This document shows, one piece after another, positions 11,741 through 22,601 of a DNA stretch of 64,000 nt. The stretch is from Cyanoderma ruficeps. Its lineage: Eukaryota; Chordata; Aves; Passeriformes; Timaliidae. The position numbers and the translations under genes were made by a program. Position 1 is the first letter of the stretch; every line of letters begins with the position of its first letter. The stretch is taken from NCBI GenBank assembly GCA_008694505.1, contig VZDJ01000301.1:7331274-7395273 (forward strand). Reading direction: 5' to 3'. The notes under the pieces were generated by a model. It had not been told where the DNA came from, ran no database searches, and worked only from the letters and a program-made list of their open reading frames with translations.

Positions 11741-11862
11741 AAGGTCACTTTCAGGTAACAATCCACCAACTCCACAATTTTCATGGATAGGTCACTCTTA
11801 GGTAACAATCCACCTACTCCACAATTTTCATGGATAGGTCACTCTTAGGTGACAATCCACCT
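11741..11862 (+). repeat. 47-bp tandem repeat, about 2.5 copies
   Basis: The unit starts aggtaacaatccacc and contains cacaattttcatggatagg. Copies begin at 11753, 11800 and 11847, exactly 47 bases apart, and the third is partial. A decayed aggtcactt just before the first full unit suggests a further partial copy. The two full units differ at very few positions, so the duplication is fairly recent. Confidence 0.9.
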
Positions 11863-12224
11863 GACTCTTGGCCTGGCACAGCTTTTCTGTCCAGGTGTGT
11901 GTGGGGATGCAGAGCCCAGGGCTGAGGGAGGCCATGCTTACAGCTCAGGGTCCTGGGCTAAACTGAGCTGCATCTTACAGGAACCTCATGTTGTGAGTGA
12001 CATGTCCATCTCCACCCCTGCACTTCCAGTTTGGGTTAAACCTGCCACCAAAACAATGCCGACTGCAGCTGGGGACACACCTGGAGCCGTGCAAGGTAGG
12101 GCCTTGGAGGATGTCCCCATGGTGTTGCCTCCTGGTGTCTGGGGAGCCTCTGGTCCACCTCGCCGTCTCCCGCAGCACTGCTCATCTCCATCCCCTCCAG
12201 CACCAGAGAGGAGCGCCTGGAAGC

Positions 12225-12590
12225 CTGGGGCTGCTCGGGCTCAGCAGTGCTGGGGCCCGATATTGCGCTGGTGCACAGCGATGGATTAAACCCACCTAAG
12301 GGANCCTCCGTGAAGCCGCGGGCTGGGTGGCCGCGTTCCTCTAGAGGGTGCTGCGGGCTCAGCCTGCGCTCCCCCGGGGAGGGGCTGCCCGCTCCGCTGG
12401 GAGCCTGCGAGCCCCCACCCCGCTGTGCCGCCTCCCTGCAGGGTCCCTACGGCCACAGCCGAGCTGCGGGAAGAGGTTGCAGCTGAACCGCATAACCCCG
12501 CCAGGCTCCCTCCTCCAGCCTGGCGCTGCCTCTCTCGAAGGGCTGTCCCCCGCATCTGGCCTTGCTGCTGGGGGCTCGCAGGTCGGCATC
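12225..12590. promoter_or_regulatory. isolated CpG-rich block
   Basis: About 27 CpG dinucleotides in roughly 365 bases by hand count, in DNA estimated at about two-thirds G+C. This is an observed/expected ratio near 0.6-0.7, against sparse CpG on both sides. In vertebrates such blocks often mark promoters. It lies about 8 kb after the PLD1 stop and 10 kb before the TNIK ATG, with no recognised coding exon. It contains an unresolved base at 12304. It could be an alternative TNIK or non-coding RNA promoter, or simply a GC-rich patch. Confidence 0.4.
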
Positions 12591-13086
12591 TCCCCCTTCC
12601 CTCTGAGCACGGTCACGCTGAGACATTTTAAAATGAAGTACTACGTGTACCGTGACTGTTTGGGCTTAAATACATTCCCTGCCTAACATGTCCTTCCCAG
12701 AAGGCTGCGTTGGCTCTCTCCAGTGACTCGCTGCAATATGTGTCTCCACTTTGTTTCCTTGCAGACCATATCTGTACGACATCGATTGTACTGGCTAAGA
12801 ATGCTTACAAACCTATTTCCTGCTGCAGGATGATCACATTATACACAATTACACACTCTAGGAATTTCTCCTGAGATCCAGCTGGGTACAGGCTGGAGTG
12901 GTGGAGGAGCCGGAGCGTGTGCGGAATAATGAATCATTCATTCAAGCTGACTTTCAAGCTCTTGGGTTGTGCAAGCATGTGGTGAGCTGCACTAGCTGCT
13001 TATTGCCCCCCAAAAAAGCCTGAATCACCTAAATCATGCCAAATTTGGTTTCCACTGTGTGTACACTTTCTGGCTCTTGCCACTTC

Positions 13087-13107
13087 ATTATTATTATTAT
13101 TATTATT
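13087..13107 (+). repeat. (ATT)7 microsatellite
   Basis: Seven perfect ATT units followed by a short T run. Confidence 0.95.
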
Positions 13108-16100
13108 TTTACCATACCAGAAAGGTCTGTGCAGAATTTTTTCTAAATGTCTCAGCAGGAAAAGTCTCCATGAGCTGAGACATGCTGTTCCAAGCAGACT
13201 TTCTCAGCAGGAGCAAAATCCATGTCCACGAGGTTCCCACCCTCAGAAGAGACACAGTATTGCTTGTCCTGGGTTACTAGTGGTGATGGCAGCAGCAGCA
13301 CTGTGATGCCATTTGCATTGCAGCACCGTGGGGCACCTTCCCAGTATCTTGGGATGCCAAGAGATCTAAAACCTCAGTATTTCCCTGGCCTGGAAATCTC
13401 ACAGCCTTAGATGGGACAGATGGAAATCACAGAGATGCTGTTTGCCCTCGAGAAGGGCAGGGTTCTCTCACGCAGTGTTTTTCTATAAACAAGGAAGCTG
13501 ATGCTTTTCTTTGACCCACTGTTGGACCTGCAGCAAAGCCACGTGCTGCAGTGTCATGGGAGGGACACAGAGATGATGTATGGCCACGATGAAGCCCCTG
13601 ATGAGGAGCACAAAGCCCACCAAGCTGTGCTGGCTGTTTCTGAGAGCAGGGCACTGGCACAGCCACAGTGCCAGGGCTGCAGTGGGGCACATTGCAACAC
13701 CCAAAAACATGACCCTTCACCTTCCTCTTCCTCTTTCTGGCCAAGCTGCTCCAGGAGAAGCTCTCCTACCCCACACTGTTTCCTCTGGCCTGGTGAAACA
13801 CCTCCCTGCACAGCACCACTTCCCTGGTATCCAGCTATGTTTTATCCCCTGTTCCATCGTTATCTGCCAGCTCAAAAGGCTGGGGCATGTTTGTTAGCTA
13901 AAGATTTCCTTTTAGGGAGCTAGCAGCAGATTATCCTGGCTGTTTCTAACAATGTGTAATCTAAGCTGTCACCCACATTTCCAATATTTTACTTCTGGCA
14001 AGGCTACAGCAAGGCTGGAGTGGAGCTGAGGGGTTGGAGAGCCCTCTTCACACTGGATGGATGGATGGTCTCTTTGACCTGGGACCTTACCAATCCCATC
14101 ACCTCCACCCTCAGGTCACCTGAACTTAACTTCAGTTTCTTTAACCCTCTCAGGGATCATACTCTATTGTTTTCCTAAGGCTACGACTTCCAGCTGTTAT
14201 TTTAAAATAAGAGCTAAAAGTCATATATGAACACGTGGTTCCCAGACCTGCAAAAGTGCTGAATGTTGTGAGAGCTGGGAGAAAAATCAAGCAGAATGTC
14301 TCCACAGAAACACTTCAGACATGCTGTTTGGAAGACCCACCCTTGCCAACTCCCCTTTTGTTCATCGTAACTTTTGTTTATATCAACCTCTGCAAAGAGA
14401 ATTTAGCAGAGGATTTACTAGCACAAAGAATTTTTTTTTTGTTTTCCCATGTGGCACATCCACCCACCCCGGTGTGTTTAGCAGGTGCCCAGCATCTTGT
14501 GATCATCTGCAGGGACATTTCCCTTCAGTGCCATGTGAGATAATGTCACTTTGACCCCTTATGTTTCTTTCTTTCTGACTAAACGGCTGCTGCACTGGTG
14601 GTTTTGCTGAACTCAGTATAAGGATGTGCTCGTTATGTTCACACATTCCTTTATCTACATAGCCAGGACTTGAAACAAAACACAGGCAATTCTGTAAGGG
14701 CAAACACAACTGTTTTGCATGCCTGGAAGAAATTGTTGTCTTACAGTTGTCTTACAGGTTTTTTCATTATTTTAATGGGTAATCCCAGGCCAGCTGCATC
14801 TCAGCTCTAACACTAGATCAAGTTAGAGACTGAAAAGTAATGAAAAACCAGGCTGAAAGAGGGCCTGTGTGTTTCAGGAGCTCAAGTCCTCTTTTTCACA
14901 AGCAACCCAGGCTTTTAGCAGCCTAATTGCCATTTACTAGCAGCTGGACTAGCTCTTAATGCTCAGTTTTGCAGAGGAAAAGGCTAATTCTCTTTCAGCG
15001 AACAGCGTGTGTCAGCTACAGCAAACGCAAAACTCCGACTTTGCTGTGTGTGTCATCTGGTGCTTCTGAGAGCTCACAAAGGGCTAAACCCACCACCTGC
15101 CTGTGCGGAGGATGGTGGGTTTTCTCTCAGGATATGGCTAACTTGCTCCTTTTAAGATGTTGTGTACAGCACTGAAACCTTCTATAGCAACTAAATAATT
15201 CAGAGAAATTTTGCAGAGAGGGCCCTTGTGGGGCTGTCAGCACCTCCCCTCTGTGCATTTTGGTGAGATGAGGTGGTACAGAATGGCATTATCCCCTCTG
15301 TCCAAACATGTGGTGGAAGGGGACCAACAGGACATGACCCACCACAATCAGCTTTGGTCAAGTAGGACTTGAAAGTGGCCTGAACCACCAGCTCATTTTT
15401 ACATCACCCTTGGCGGGCACCAGGGAGGAAGATTCTTCCTGTCAGGATAGGCTGGAGCTCTTCCAGTATCTAAGGGCACAGAAACACCTCCTGCCTTTGC
15501 CACTGCCCCAAGCCTTTCAGCTGATTCCTCAGCAAAGGCTGGGCTAGGAAAGCACCAGTAGGAAGGCACCAGTAACGGAGCAGTGCATGTACAAACAATG
15601 TGCTTGGTATTTGTAGATGTCTCAGCTTTCCAGAGCCCTGCACTGGACATGGCTGGAGCACCACTCTGACAGCCTTGGACAGCAGCAATGGACAAAGAAG
15701 TCAGTCTTCAATTGCTGTCTCTTCTCAGCATCTCCATGTGATTTTGAAAGTCTTGTAACTCTGGGGGGTGGCAAAGGTCTTGACAACCTCTGTGCAGGCT
15801 GCAGTACTGCATGTGCTAGGAGCCACAAACGGAGAAACACAAATTTCTGAGTTCATTAAATATATAATAACACTTTTTAAAGTCTCTCTAATACTCTGGC
15901 TGCTTTGAGCCTGTAGGGGACAGAATTTCAAAGGAAATTTTCCAGCTTATCCCTCCCACTCAGAACTGGTGCACAGTGGAACTGGGTCTCAGTTGTGTCT
16001 TTGTTGTTTGGGGTTGACGTAATTTTCTTCCCAAGGTTCTCCTGAGTGTCCTGTCAATTCCCAGCTGATGGTTCCCTTGTAGTAACCTACTCATGAGAGC

Positions 16101-17501
16101 CCAGACTGCAGGCTCAGATGTGGGCAGGGTTTCCCGCTGCTCCAAGGATCAGCCCACTCTTTTCTGCTTTCTTAACTGAAGGTGGAGTCACTCCACTGAA
16201 CATGCAGCACGCCTTCAACAGATATTTTCAAAACCACACGGTTTCCTTCCTGGTGTTTTGGTAGTTATTCAGAAATCACATGTTAACACTCAAGTCATCA
16301 GCTTGTTTAAATGTACCCATTTTATTTTGATCTATACATCCTTGTGCTGAACCAAGTGTGACCGTGCTTTCCCCATCTCGGACGCTCCTTCATTCCCAGG
16401 TTTCTACTGACCAGTGGGGTGTTGCACAGCTAGGAGGACTCTTGTTCCTTCCTCCTGGGTTTGCCTCCCGTGGGTAAAGATGTGTCAATCAGTGTATATA
16501 AACTCTACAGGACCTCCTGGGCCCAAAGCCAGCTTCCATCCACATCCCTGCAGCAGAAGGCCTTCCATATATAAACCCAGACTCAAGTGCCTCCTCTCTG
16601 AGATGGTGAAGTGATATTTTTGGGTGCTCTGGTAATGATTTTCACTTTCAGCAAGTCAGAAAGCCCATGCCTTGATATTGTCCATCCGTTTCCTAAGTGT
16701 ACAGCGTGTCTTACCTTTGGTGAACATTTGGGTGAACTTCTTAAAGCTTTTCCTTGTTATGACAGGACTTACAACATCCCCCTCCTTCTTCTTCTTTTTT
16801 TTTTTTTTTAATACCATTTTCATCTAATTCCAGGAGGAGTGCTTTTATAGACTGCCACATCTCCATGAAGGCATGAGGAAGTAAACACCTCTGAGTGAAG
16901 CCTCCCCAGAAAGGCAACAGCAGTTGGCTCAAACCCCGTCTTCCTACTCAAACCCTCACACTTTAAGCACTACTCAGATGATTACTTTGAGTTGCTTTAA
17001 GTACCTCCAGTTGTTTTCTGACTGGCTTCTGCTTTGGGCATTGATGGTGAGTGGGAAGCCTGAAAACACTTGCAAAGTCTGTTCTGTTGTTTAATCTTTC
17101 TTTTATTCATTTTTTCTTGGGGGGGTACGTGTGTGTGTGTATAAAAGACTTATCCCTTTTGCAGGGGAAAATGGCAAGTATTCAACATGCCCCAAACAAG
17201 GCAGAAGCACCATGTGTTTGTGGCCCTATCTTCTTTTCAGAACAACAAATATCACAAGCCATAATGAAGACACTGATTATTAAAAAAGGGGGGGAAAGAG
17301 GAAAAATATATATGCCAAGGAAGTTTTGGATGTGCATTGCCTCCAGTCTCCCAGGTCTCAGAGAGCTCTGTATGCTTGGCTGCCACCGAAGCCCTGTGGG
17401 ACCTTTGTTGCCAGCACCTTTGGCAACTGCAGTTCCAGTTTTGTAACCCCTTTCCCAAGGAGATATGTTGAACCCTACCCACACCTCAGGACAGATTATA
17501 A

Positions 17502-17523
17502 TTTTTTTTTTTAAAAAAAAAAA
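17502..17523. repeat. T11A11 self-complementary tract
   Basis: Eleven T followed directly by eleven A, a perfect palindrome. It may be a mutational product of a homopolymer or a sequencing or assembly weak spot. No retroelement body is recognisable on either side. Confidence 0.8.
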
Positions 17524-18083
17524 GCTCACTGTTCCTGAAATGTGTCTTAATTAACTCCCAGCAATTTGCATTTGACAAAAGATAGAAGCCAGTTTCTCTT
17601 GTTCTGCTGATCTGTGCTTCATGCCAGATGGGGGTGGCTTCGGGTCAGGTGTTTCCCAGACCTGGGGCTGTCTTTGGGATGCAAGGCAACCCAGGAGAGA
17701 AAAGGGAAAGAGAGAAAATAAATACTGGTTGGCTTAGGGTAGCTCAGCTCCAGACTGATCCGCATAAAAAACGTATTGGGATGATAAATAATTTTGATAA
17801 AAGGCACTTGACAAATGGAGCAGCTGTTCCTCCCCGTGGATGGGGCTGTAAATCCAGTATTTATGGGCAGGGGCTCCCAAAGGACTTCCCTGCTGTGGCA
17901 GGTGGGTTCTGGGGAACATCCCTTTTCTGGCAGCTCATGCATTCTGGATTTTACACATACTAATATCATCCCTGAGATCCCGGCAAAGAAAGGAGAAATT
18001 AGTATTCCTCAGTGGGACTGTGGGGACGTGGTTTGCTGGGGGCAAGGCCACGTTAGGTTTTCTGCAAGCAGTGCAAAAATGGG

Positions 18084-18138
18084 ATTTTGATTGGTTTTTA
18101 ACCAGTCAAAATTGGCACATTTTAAATGACTATAAAAG
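18084..18138 (+). promoter_or_regulatory. hairpin plus CCAAT/TATA-like cluster
   Basis: A 12-bp inverted repeat (attttgattggt and accagtcaaaat, one G-T wobble) with a 5-base loop spans 18084-18112. It overlaps two inverted CCAAT boxes (attgg at 18089-ish and 18111). A canonical TATAAAAG follows at 18131. The arrangement looks like a small core promoter firing rightward, but no coding region follows, and TATA-like strings are common by chance. Confidence 0.25.
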
Positions 18139-19638
18139 ACCTGACACCCTCCTGAAGAGCAGAGCTGCCCTTAAATGTTTTTTCTTTCTTTGTAGAGGAG
18201 GCACAAAGGAAAGAGGTTAATTGACAAAACCAAGTCCTGCATCACTAGTGTGGAGTGTCCTCAAACAGCAACATAAAAACATATTGCCAAAAGGACATGT
18301 TAGACCCCTGATGCCACAGCCAAGGCTGAAGGGAGAGACATCAGTGCCTGCTGCATCTGCTGGGGAGGCACACAAATTATTACATACAGCTCTGCATCAT
18401 CTAAAACCTGAAAATTTATATTTAAATTTTAGCATTCTGGTAAATAATGCAGAGGTGCCTCCAAGGATGTGGGTGCTTGCGGCCCTGGAGGAGCCTCCTT
18501 TAGCTCAGGCCAGGCACAGAGTGTGTCTGAGCTACACAAACCAGGGAAGGGCACAACAATCACTCCTGCTGCTTTCAGGACCGCTCTGGGGGTGGTTTCT
18601 AGGCTGGTCCCTGGTGGCTTTGGCCCACGGTGGCAGCCCTCAAGAGAAGACAAATGCAATGGCAACAGAAGGGGCATAAAGAAAACCCTGTGCTGCTCCT
18701 CAGTGTCAAATATTTTGGGGAAGAACAGCAGCTTGGAGAGGTGCTGTGGGTAAGTTAACCTCCTGGAAATGAACCATCCCCTGTCCCTTTCCCCGTGGTG
18801 CCCCAGGAATTTGCTGTTTGAGCTTGCTCTTGTTCCCGGGTACGAATCTGTAGAGAAAGGATTTTCCAAAGAGCCCTTGCTGATTTTCCATTTTCTCCCC
18901 TGTTGCAGTGATTACAGGGGTTTGTACTTACACAATGCTTAAGTAAGGGAGTGATGAACTATTTACAGGGGATTTTTCTTTTGTATACAGCTATAGGAAA
19001 AATCCTGGCAGCAGGGTTCACTCACATAGTCCTGCTCTGCTCCAAGGATGCAATGGAAAAACACTTCTCTCCCTGGAGAGGAACCCACATCAGCAGGAGG
19101 ACGAGCAATCAGTAAGTGATAATGAATCAGTTAAAGTGCTTTTGAGATCAATAGATGTAGGTTAGGACACATGTAGCCAGTTATTTCTGAGTCCCTTTTA
19201 ACACAGCTGCATGTTAGCCTAAACCCCAATTATTATGCATTTTACAGAGTATAAATTTTTCAGCATTCTCTGTTCACTTCAGGCAGAGTCCTTTACATAC
19301 TGCCTTACATGGGCTAACACTGCAGTAAACCAGCCTGGACTTAGGACAACAGAAAAATTAGGGCCACGTGGTCACAGAATTATTGTGGAATAAATCATTT
19401 GTCGGGGCCCAAATATGCTTCCTTGTTTGCTTCATTCCTTTTCTTGATCATCTTTTGAAGAATGATCCAAAGCCCAAAGCACTTGAAGCTGTTGCTAATT
19501 GGACAAGGGCTTATGTGTCACTTAGATTTACTCATTCTACATACACCCCCTCACAATATAATTAACAGTGATGGCACTGTTAGATAATTAAATTTAGTTT
19601 TAGGCAGAGGTCAAATGACCTGGATAGTTTATATGGGG

Positions 19639-19689
19639 GCTGACAGCAGAGCTTTGGGTCCCCCACTGCTGACAGCAGAGTTTTAGGTC
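19639..19689 (+). repeat. 29-bp imperfect tandem duplication
   Basis: Two adjacent copies of a segment beginning gctgacagcagag, starting at 19639 and 19668. They match over about 22 bases with a few substitutions. Confidence 0.8.
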
Positions 19690-22230
19690 ATTAAGGTGCT
19701 CATTGCTCACCAAGACCTGTAGGAAATATGGCATTTTCACATTTCCCCACTTTCCAAATGCAAATGAAATAGGAAAAACAATGACCTGTCACAGAATGAT
19801 CCCAGTGTCTGTGACAGTAGACAGGGAAATGGAGCTGATGAGGGATGTGGGGACTGAGCTGGGAGGGCTGTGAGCTTCTTCCATGGCTATTGCTTAATGA
19901 AGGATGGGAAATAATTCCTTTATTTGGCTTGATGATGCCCTGCCCATGCTGCATCTCACCCACAGCTGTGCCAGTGCTGGCTGGAGCTGGTGTGGCACAG
20001 CAGGGTCTGGTTGCCATGCCCAGGAGGGACCTGCCAGGTGAAAACTCAATTTTGTGCTGAAATGACTCACGGCAAAATATTTTGAGCCGGTTCAACCGAG
20101 TACTTTGTTTGGAGTCACAGTGACTGTCACTGCAAGGTTTGTTTAGATGCTCCTGGCAGAAAAAAAACAACCCAGTGTACAGAGAGAGACAGACAGATAG
20201 ATTGGTAAATACATAACTAAAAGAGTAGCATATTGGAAACTTTTTTTTTTTTTAATGGAAAAAGCTTCCTACAAAAAATGACTGCTCAGTTTAAGCCTTT
20301 CCTGCAGCCTGGCTGGGCACCAGGAGAGCCCACGTAGCAGCCCTGGCATCTCTGGAGGTCACTGGGTGCACATCTCCCTTCCAAGGCTCCGATTTTGGTC
20401 CCAGCAGCCTGGAAACAGCAGCCTTCTCTGGGATTTTCCTGTCACTTCCCTCTATCACTTTATGCATTTCTTATTTCAGTGATAACAAGAGGGTCCTCTG
20501 TATTTCCCTCATCTTGATAGGCAGTGGATAGATCATAATTAAATCCCACCTTAGCTTGGGACTCGGCACTCGAGCTGAGGATCAGGGCAATCTGTCTATT
20601 TGCAGGATTAGACATACATATATGTATATGCATATATTAATCCTTATGTTTTTCACAAATAATCCTGTGTGTTCTTGGATGGAAAGCACATTAGAGCAAG
20701 CCAGCATCTCTCTCATCCTGTTTGTTCCTCCCTTCTCTCCCTGAGAACAATGACAGCAGGAGGAAGTCTCGCATTGGTTTGTTACCAGTTTCCAGGCAGT
20801 TTTGCTTCCAGCTCCCCAACTACAAACGCAACATTGCAATCCCTGGGCTGGAACAGACACAGACAACATCTGGTCTAGAAAAACACCACAAAAGATCGGG
20901 GAGTTTGTTGAGTTGAGCACTTCGGTCAAATTTACCTCTTTATGTATGAGTGAGGGCTCTTGGCTGTGTACGGTATTAAGGAGCGATGATTTGTCGCCTG
21001 GGAAAAGGGGTTAAATCCAGGCAGACTGCCGTCACTGCGGGTGATGTGCAGCCCCGTGCGACTTCCGCTACCTGCCACTTGGGCAGTTCATTACCAAAAA
21101 AAATCACATTCTGCTGCGCCCTCGCAGCCCTGCAAGCTGAAACGCCGGCGCTGCAATCAGGATCAGTAAGGGACAAGGCAGGGATCCAGCCCCCCAAAGC
21201 GGGCTGCCCAGCGAGCCGAGGGCAGAGGCAGTGGCAGCATCAATCCTGCTCTTTCTGGGGGGGTTTCAGCAGCTCCTTCTGGCCTTTGGTCCCTCCGTGT
21301 CCCGCAGTCCTGCCTGGTGAGGCTGCACCTCCCGCACCAGCAGCAGCATCCCCACAACTGCACGACTGTTTGTAATACCATTTATTATTAGTTTTTGGAG
21401 CACGTCTCCAATCAGAAAGTGTAAGAAAATCCCATCCGCCTGCCGGTTGACTCATGTGTAGGGTTCCTGCTTCCCAGATCTGCATATTGTAAGCTCCTGA
21501 CACAAGTTGATGTTGTAAGTACAGCTTCCATACGGTTCTCTCACAGGCAACAGATTTTTTTATACATATATATTTATATACGGCACCTGGTTTGGCAGGA
21601 ACCACATCCGAAAAAGGGAAATAAGGAAAACTAAAAGCTGACTCTACCTAGCTATTGCTGGCTTGGGAGGCGGTTTGGCCAATTCCAAACACAGCATCCA
21701 TCTCTTATTCCTGCTTAGGATCAGCATGGGAGTTGGTGGGGCTGGGATGGCTCCCGAGTGCCGAGCAGACAGGTCGACAACAGGTCAGCAAACCCAGGTG
21801 TGACATCTGGATCCAGCTGCAGAAGGGCCAAATCTCACTGAGCATCCCGAGGAACACAAAGCAGGGGGGACGGCTGCTCCCCTGGCCTTGGCGCTTCCCA
21901 CCGTCCTGCCTGGCAGAATTTGGGTTCAGCACTTGAAACTGGGCAGCTTTTCCCACCGGACCTGACAGGCATCACTGCCGGGGTCCTGGGGTGGGGGAAC
22001 CCAGGCGGCCTGGCCCCCTGTGCCCTGGATGCCCGGACCGTTCCGCCCGCTCTGTGTCGGGGGGATCTGCGAGCTGAATGACACCGTTTGTGCACCACTG
22101 GGCGTTCACTCCCGAGCGTCCCGACGCCGTGTCCCTTCCGAGGGTGCCGCTGCCACCGGCGGCTCCGTCCCTCACGGTCCCGGCGCAGCCCCCGCCCGCC
22201 CCTGAGGGGGCTCTGCCCGCCCCCGCGCGG

Positions 22231-22249
22231 CGCCGCCCCCTGGCGGCGG
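22231..22249 (-). promoter_or_regulatory. CTCF-like binding site
   Basis: The + strand reads cgccgccccctggcggcgg, which fits the reverse complement of the CTCF consensus core (ccaggggg followed by gcgc) at nearly all core positions. It lies about 300 bases upstream of the TNIK ATG, between PLD1 and TNIK, a typical place for a promoter-anchored loop or boundary. High local G+C raises the chance of a random match. Confidence 0.45.
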
Positions 22250-22324
22250 GTCGGGCGCCGCCCCCGCGGTGACAGACAGGGGCGGCGCGGGGCCGTGCGG
22301 GCGCGGTGCGGGGCGGGCGCGGCG

Positions 22325-22390
22325 ATGCGCCGCCGCCGCCGCCATCCCGGCGCAGCCCGCGGCGAGTCCTGCCTGCCTGGCCGCCCCTAG
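22325..22390 (+). promoter_or_regulatory. TNIK: candidate uORF 1 in TNIK leader (21 codons)
   Basis: An ATG at 22325 opens a 21-codon frame (MRRRRRHPGAARG...) with TAG at 22388-22390, 154 bases before the TNIK ATG and out of frame with it. Its first codons are an Arg run from a (CGC)n tract. It matters only if transcription starts upstream of 22325. If so, it could lower TNIK translation. The context is gcgATGc, weak at +4. Confidence 0.35.
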
Positions 22391-22455
22391 GCAAGCCGCG
22401 TTGCGGGCGGAAGGGCAGTGGCGGCGGCGGTGGCTTCTCCTTCCCGGCGCCCCGC

Positions 22456-22476
22456 ATGAGGAGAGGCGTTAAATAG
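22456..22476 (+). promoter_or_regulatory. TNIK: candidate uORF 2 in TNIK leader (6 codons)
   Basis: ATG AGG AGA GGC GTT AAA TAG, a six-codon minimal uORF (MRRGVK) ending 68 bases before the TNIK start. The context cgcATGa is weak, so leaky scanning to the strong TNIK ATG would be expected. Confidence 0.35.
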
Positions 22477-22544
22477 CGCCAGCGCCGCGGCGGCCGCCAC
22501 TGCCCGCTCGGTGGCGGCGGGGCCGCCTGGCCGGCGGCGGAAAT

Positions 22545-22601
22545 ATGGCGAGCGACTCCCCGGCGCGGAGCTTGGACGAGATAGACCTCTCGGCGCTGCG
22601 G
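22545..22601 (+). CDS. TNIK: TNIK coding exon 1
   Basis: Encodes the 19-residue N-terminus MASDSPARSLDEIDLSALR, which I recognise as the start of TNIK (TRAF2- and NCK-interacting kinase). The start codon has A at -3 and G at +4, a strong context, and the exon ends in phase 0 at CTG CGG with donor gtgagg. TNIK is a Ste20-like germinal-centre kinase of about 1,360 residues, with an N-terminal kinase domain, a coiled-coil and linker middle and a C-terminal CNH domain. It phosphorylates TCF4 in Wnt signalling, activates JNK and acts downstream of Rap2 on actin (family knowledge). This exon precedes the kinase fold. The nearest paralogues, MINK1 and MAP4K4, begin with similar peptides, but the exact sequence and the PLD1 neighbour favour TNIK. 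Confidence 0.97.

Larger units (their letters stand above)
8852..21949. other. PLD1-TNIK intergenic region
   Basis: About 13 kb without a recognisable gene. The reading frames are short, compositionally biased and unlike known proteins. The identifiable content is an LTR-like fragment at 9.71 kb, a 47-bp tandem repeat at 11.74 kb, a CpG-rich block at 12.2-12.6 kb, an ATT microsatellite at 13.09 kb, a T11A11 tract at 17.5 kb and a CCAAT/TATA-like hairpin at 18.1 kb. AT-rich blocks with clustered TAAT or ATTCAT-type motifs occur at about 10261-10375, 12725-13000 and 21370-21620; the last has an AP-1 match TGACTCA at 21448. They could be enhancers, but conservation was not tested. Confidence 0.7.
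21950..22544 (+). promoter_or_regulatory. TNIK: TNIK CpG-island promoter and 5' leader
   Basis: CpG density rises abruptly near 21950 and stays very high through the first coding exon to about 22870, a textbook vertebrate CpG island at a gene start. It contains several GC boxes (ggggcgggc at 22310 and multiple ccgcccc strings at 22190-22265) and a CTCF-like site at 22231. A TTAAATA string at 22469 lies only 75 bases before the ATG, so it is more likely leader than TATA box. The transcription start cannot be fixed from sequence. GC-box promoters of this type usually start at several positions. Confidence 0.85.

Noticed and set aside
22466..22475. TTAAATA as a TNIK TATA box
   Set aside because: It lies 70-75 bases before the start codon inside a CpG island, where TATA boxes are rare. 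Use of it would leave a leader of about 45 bases, possible but not favoured.
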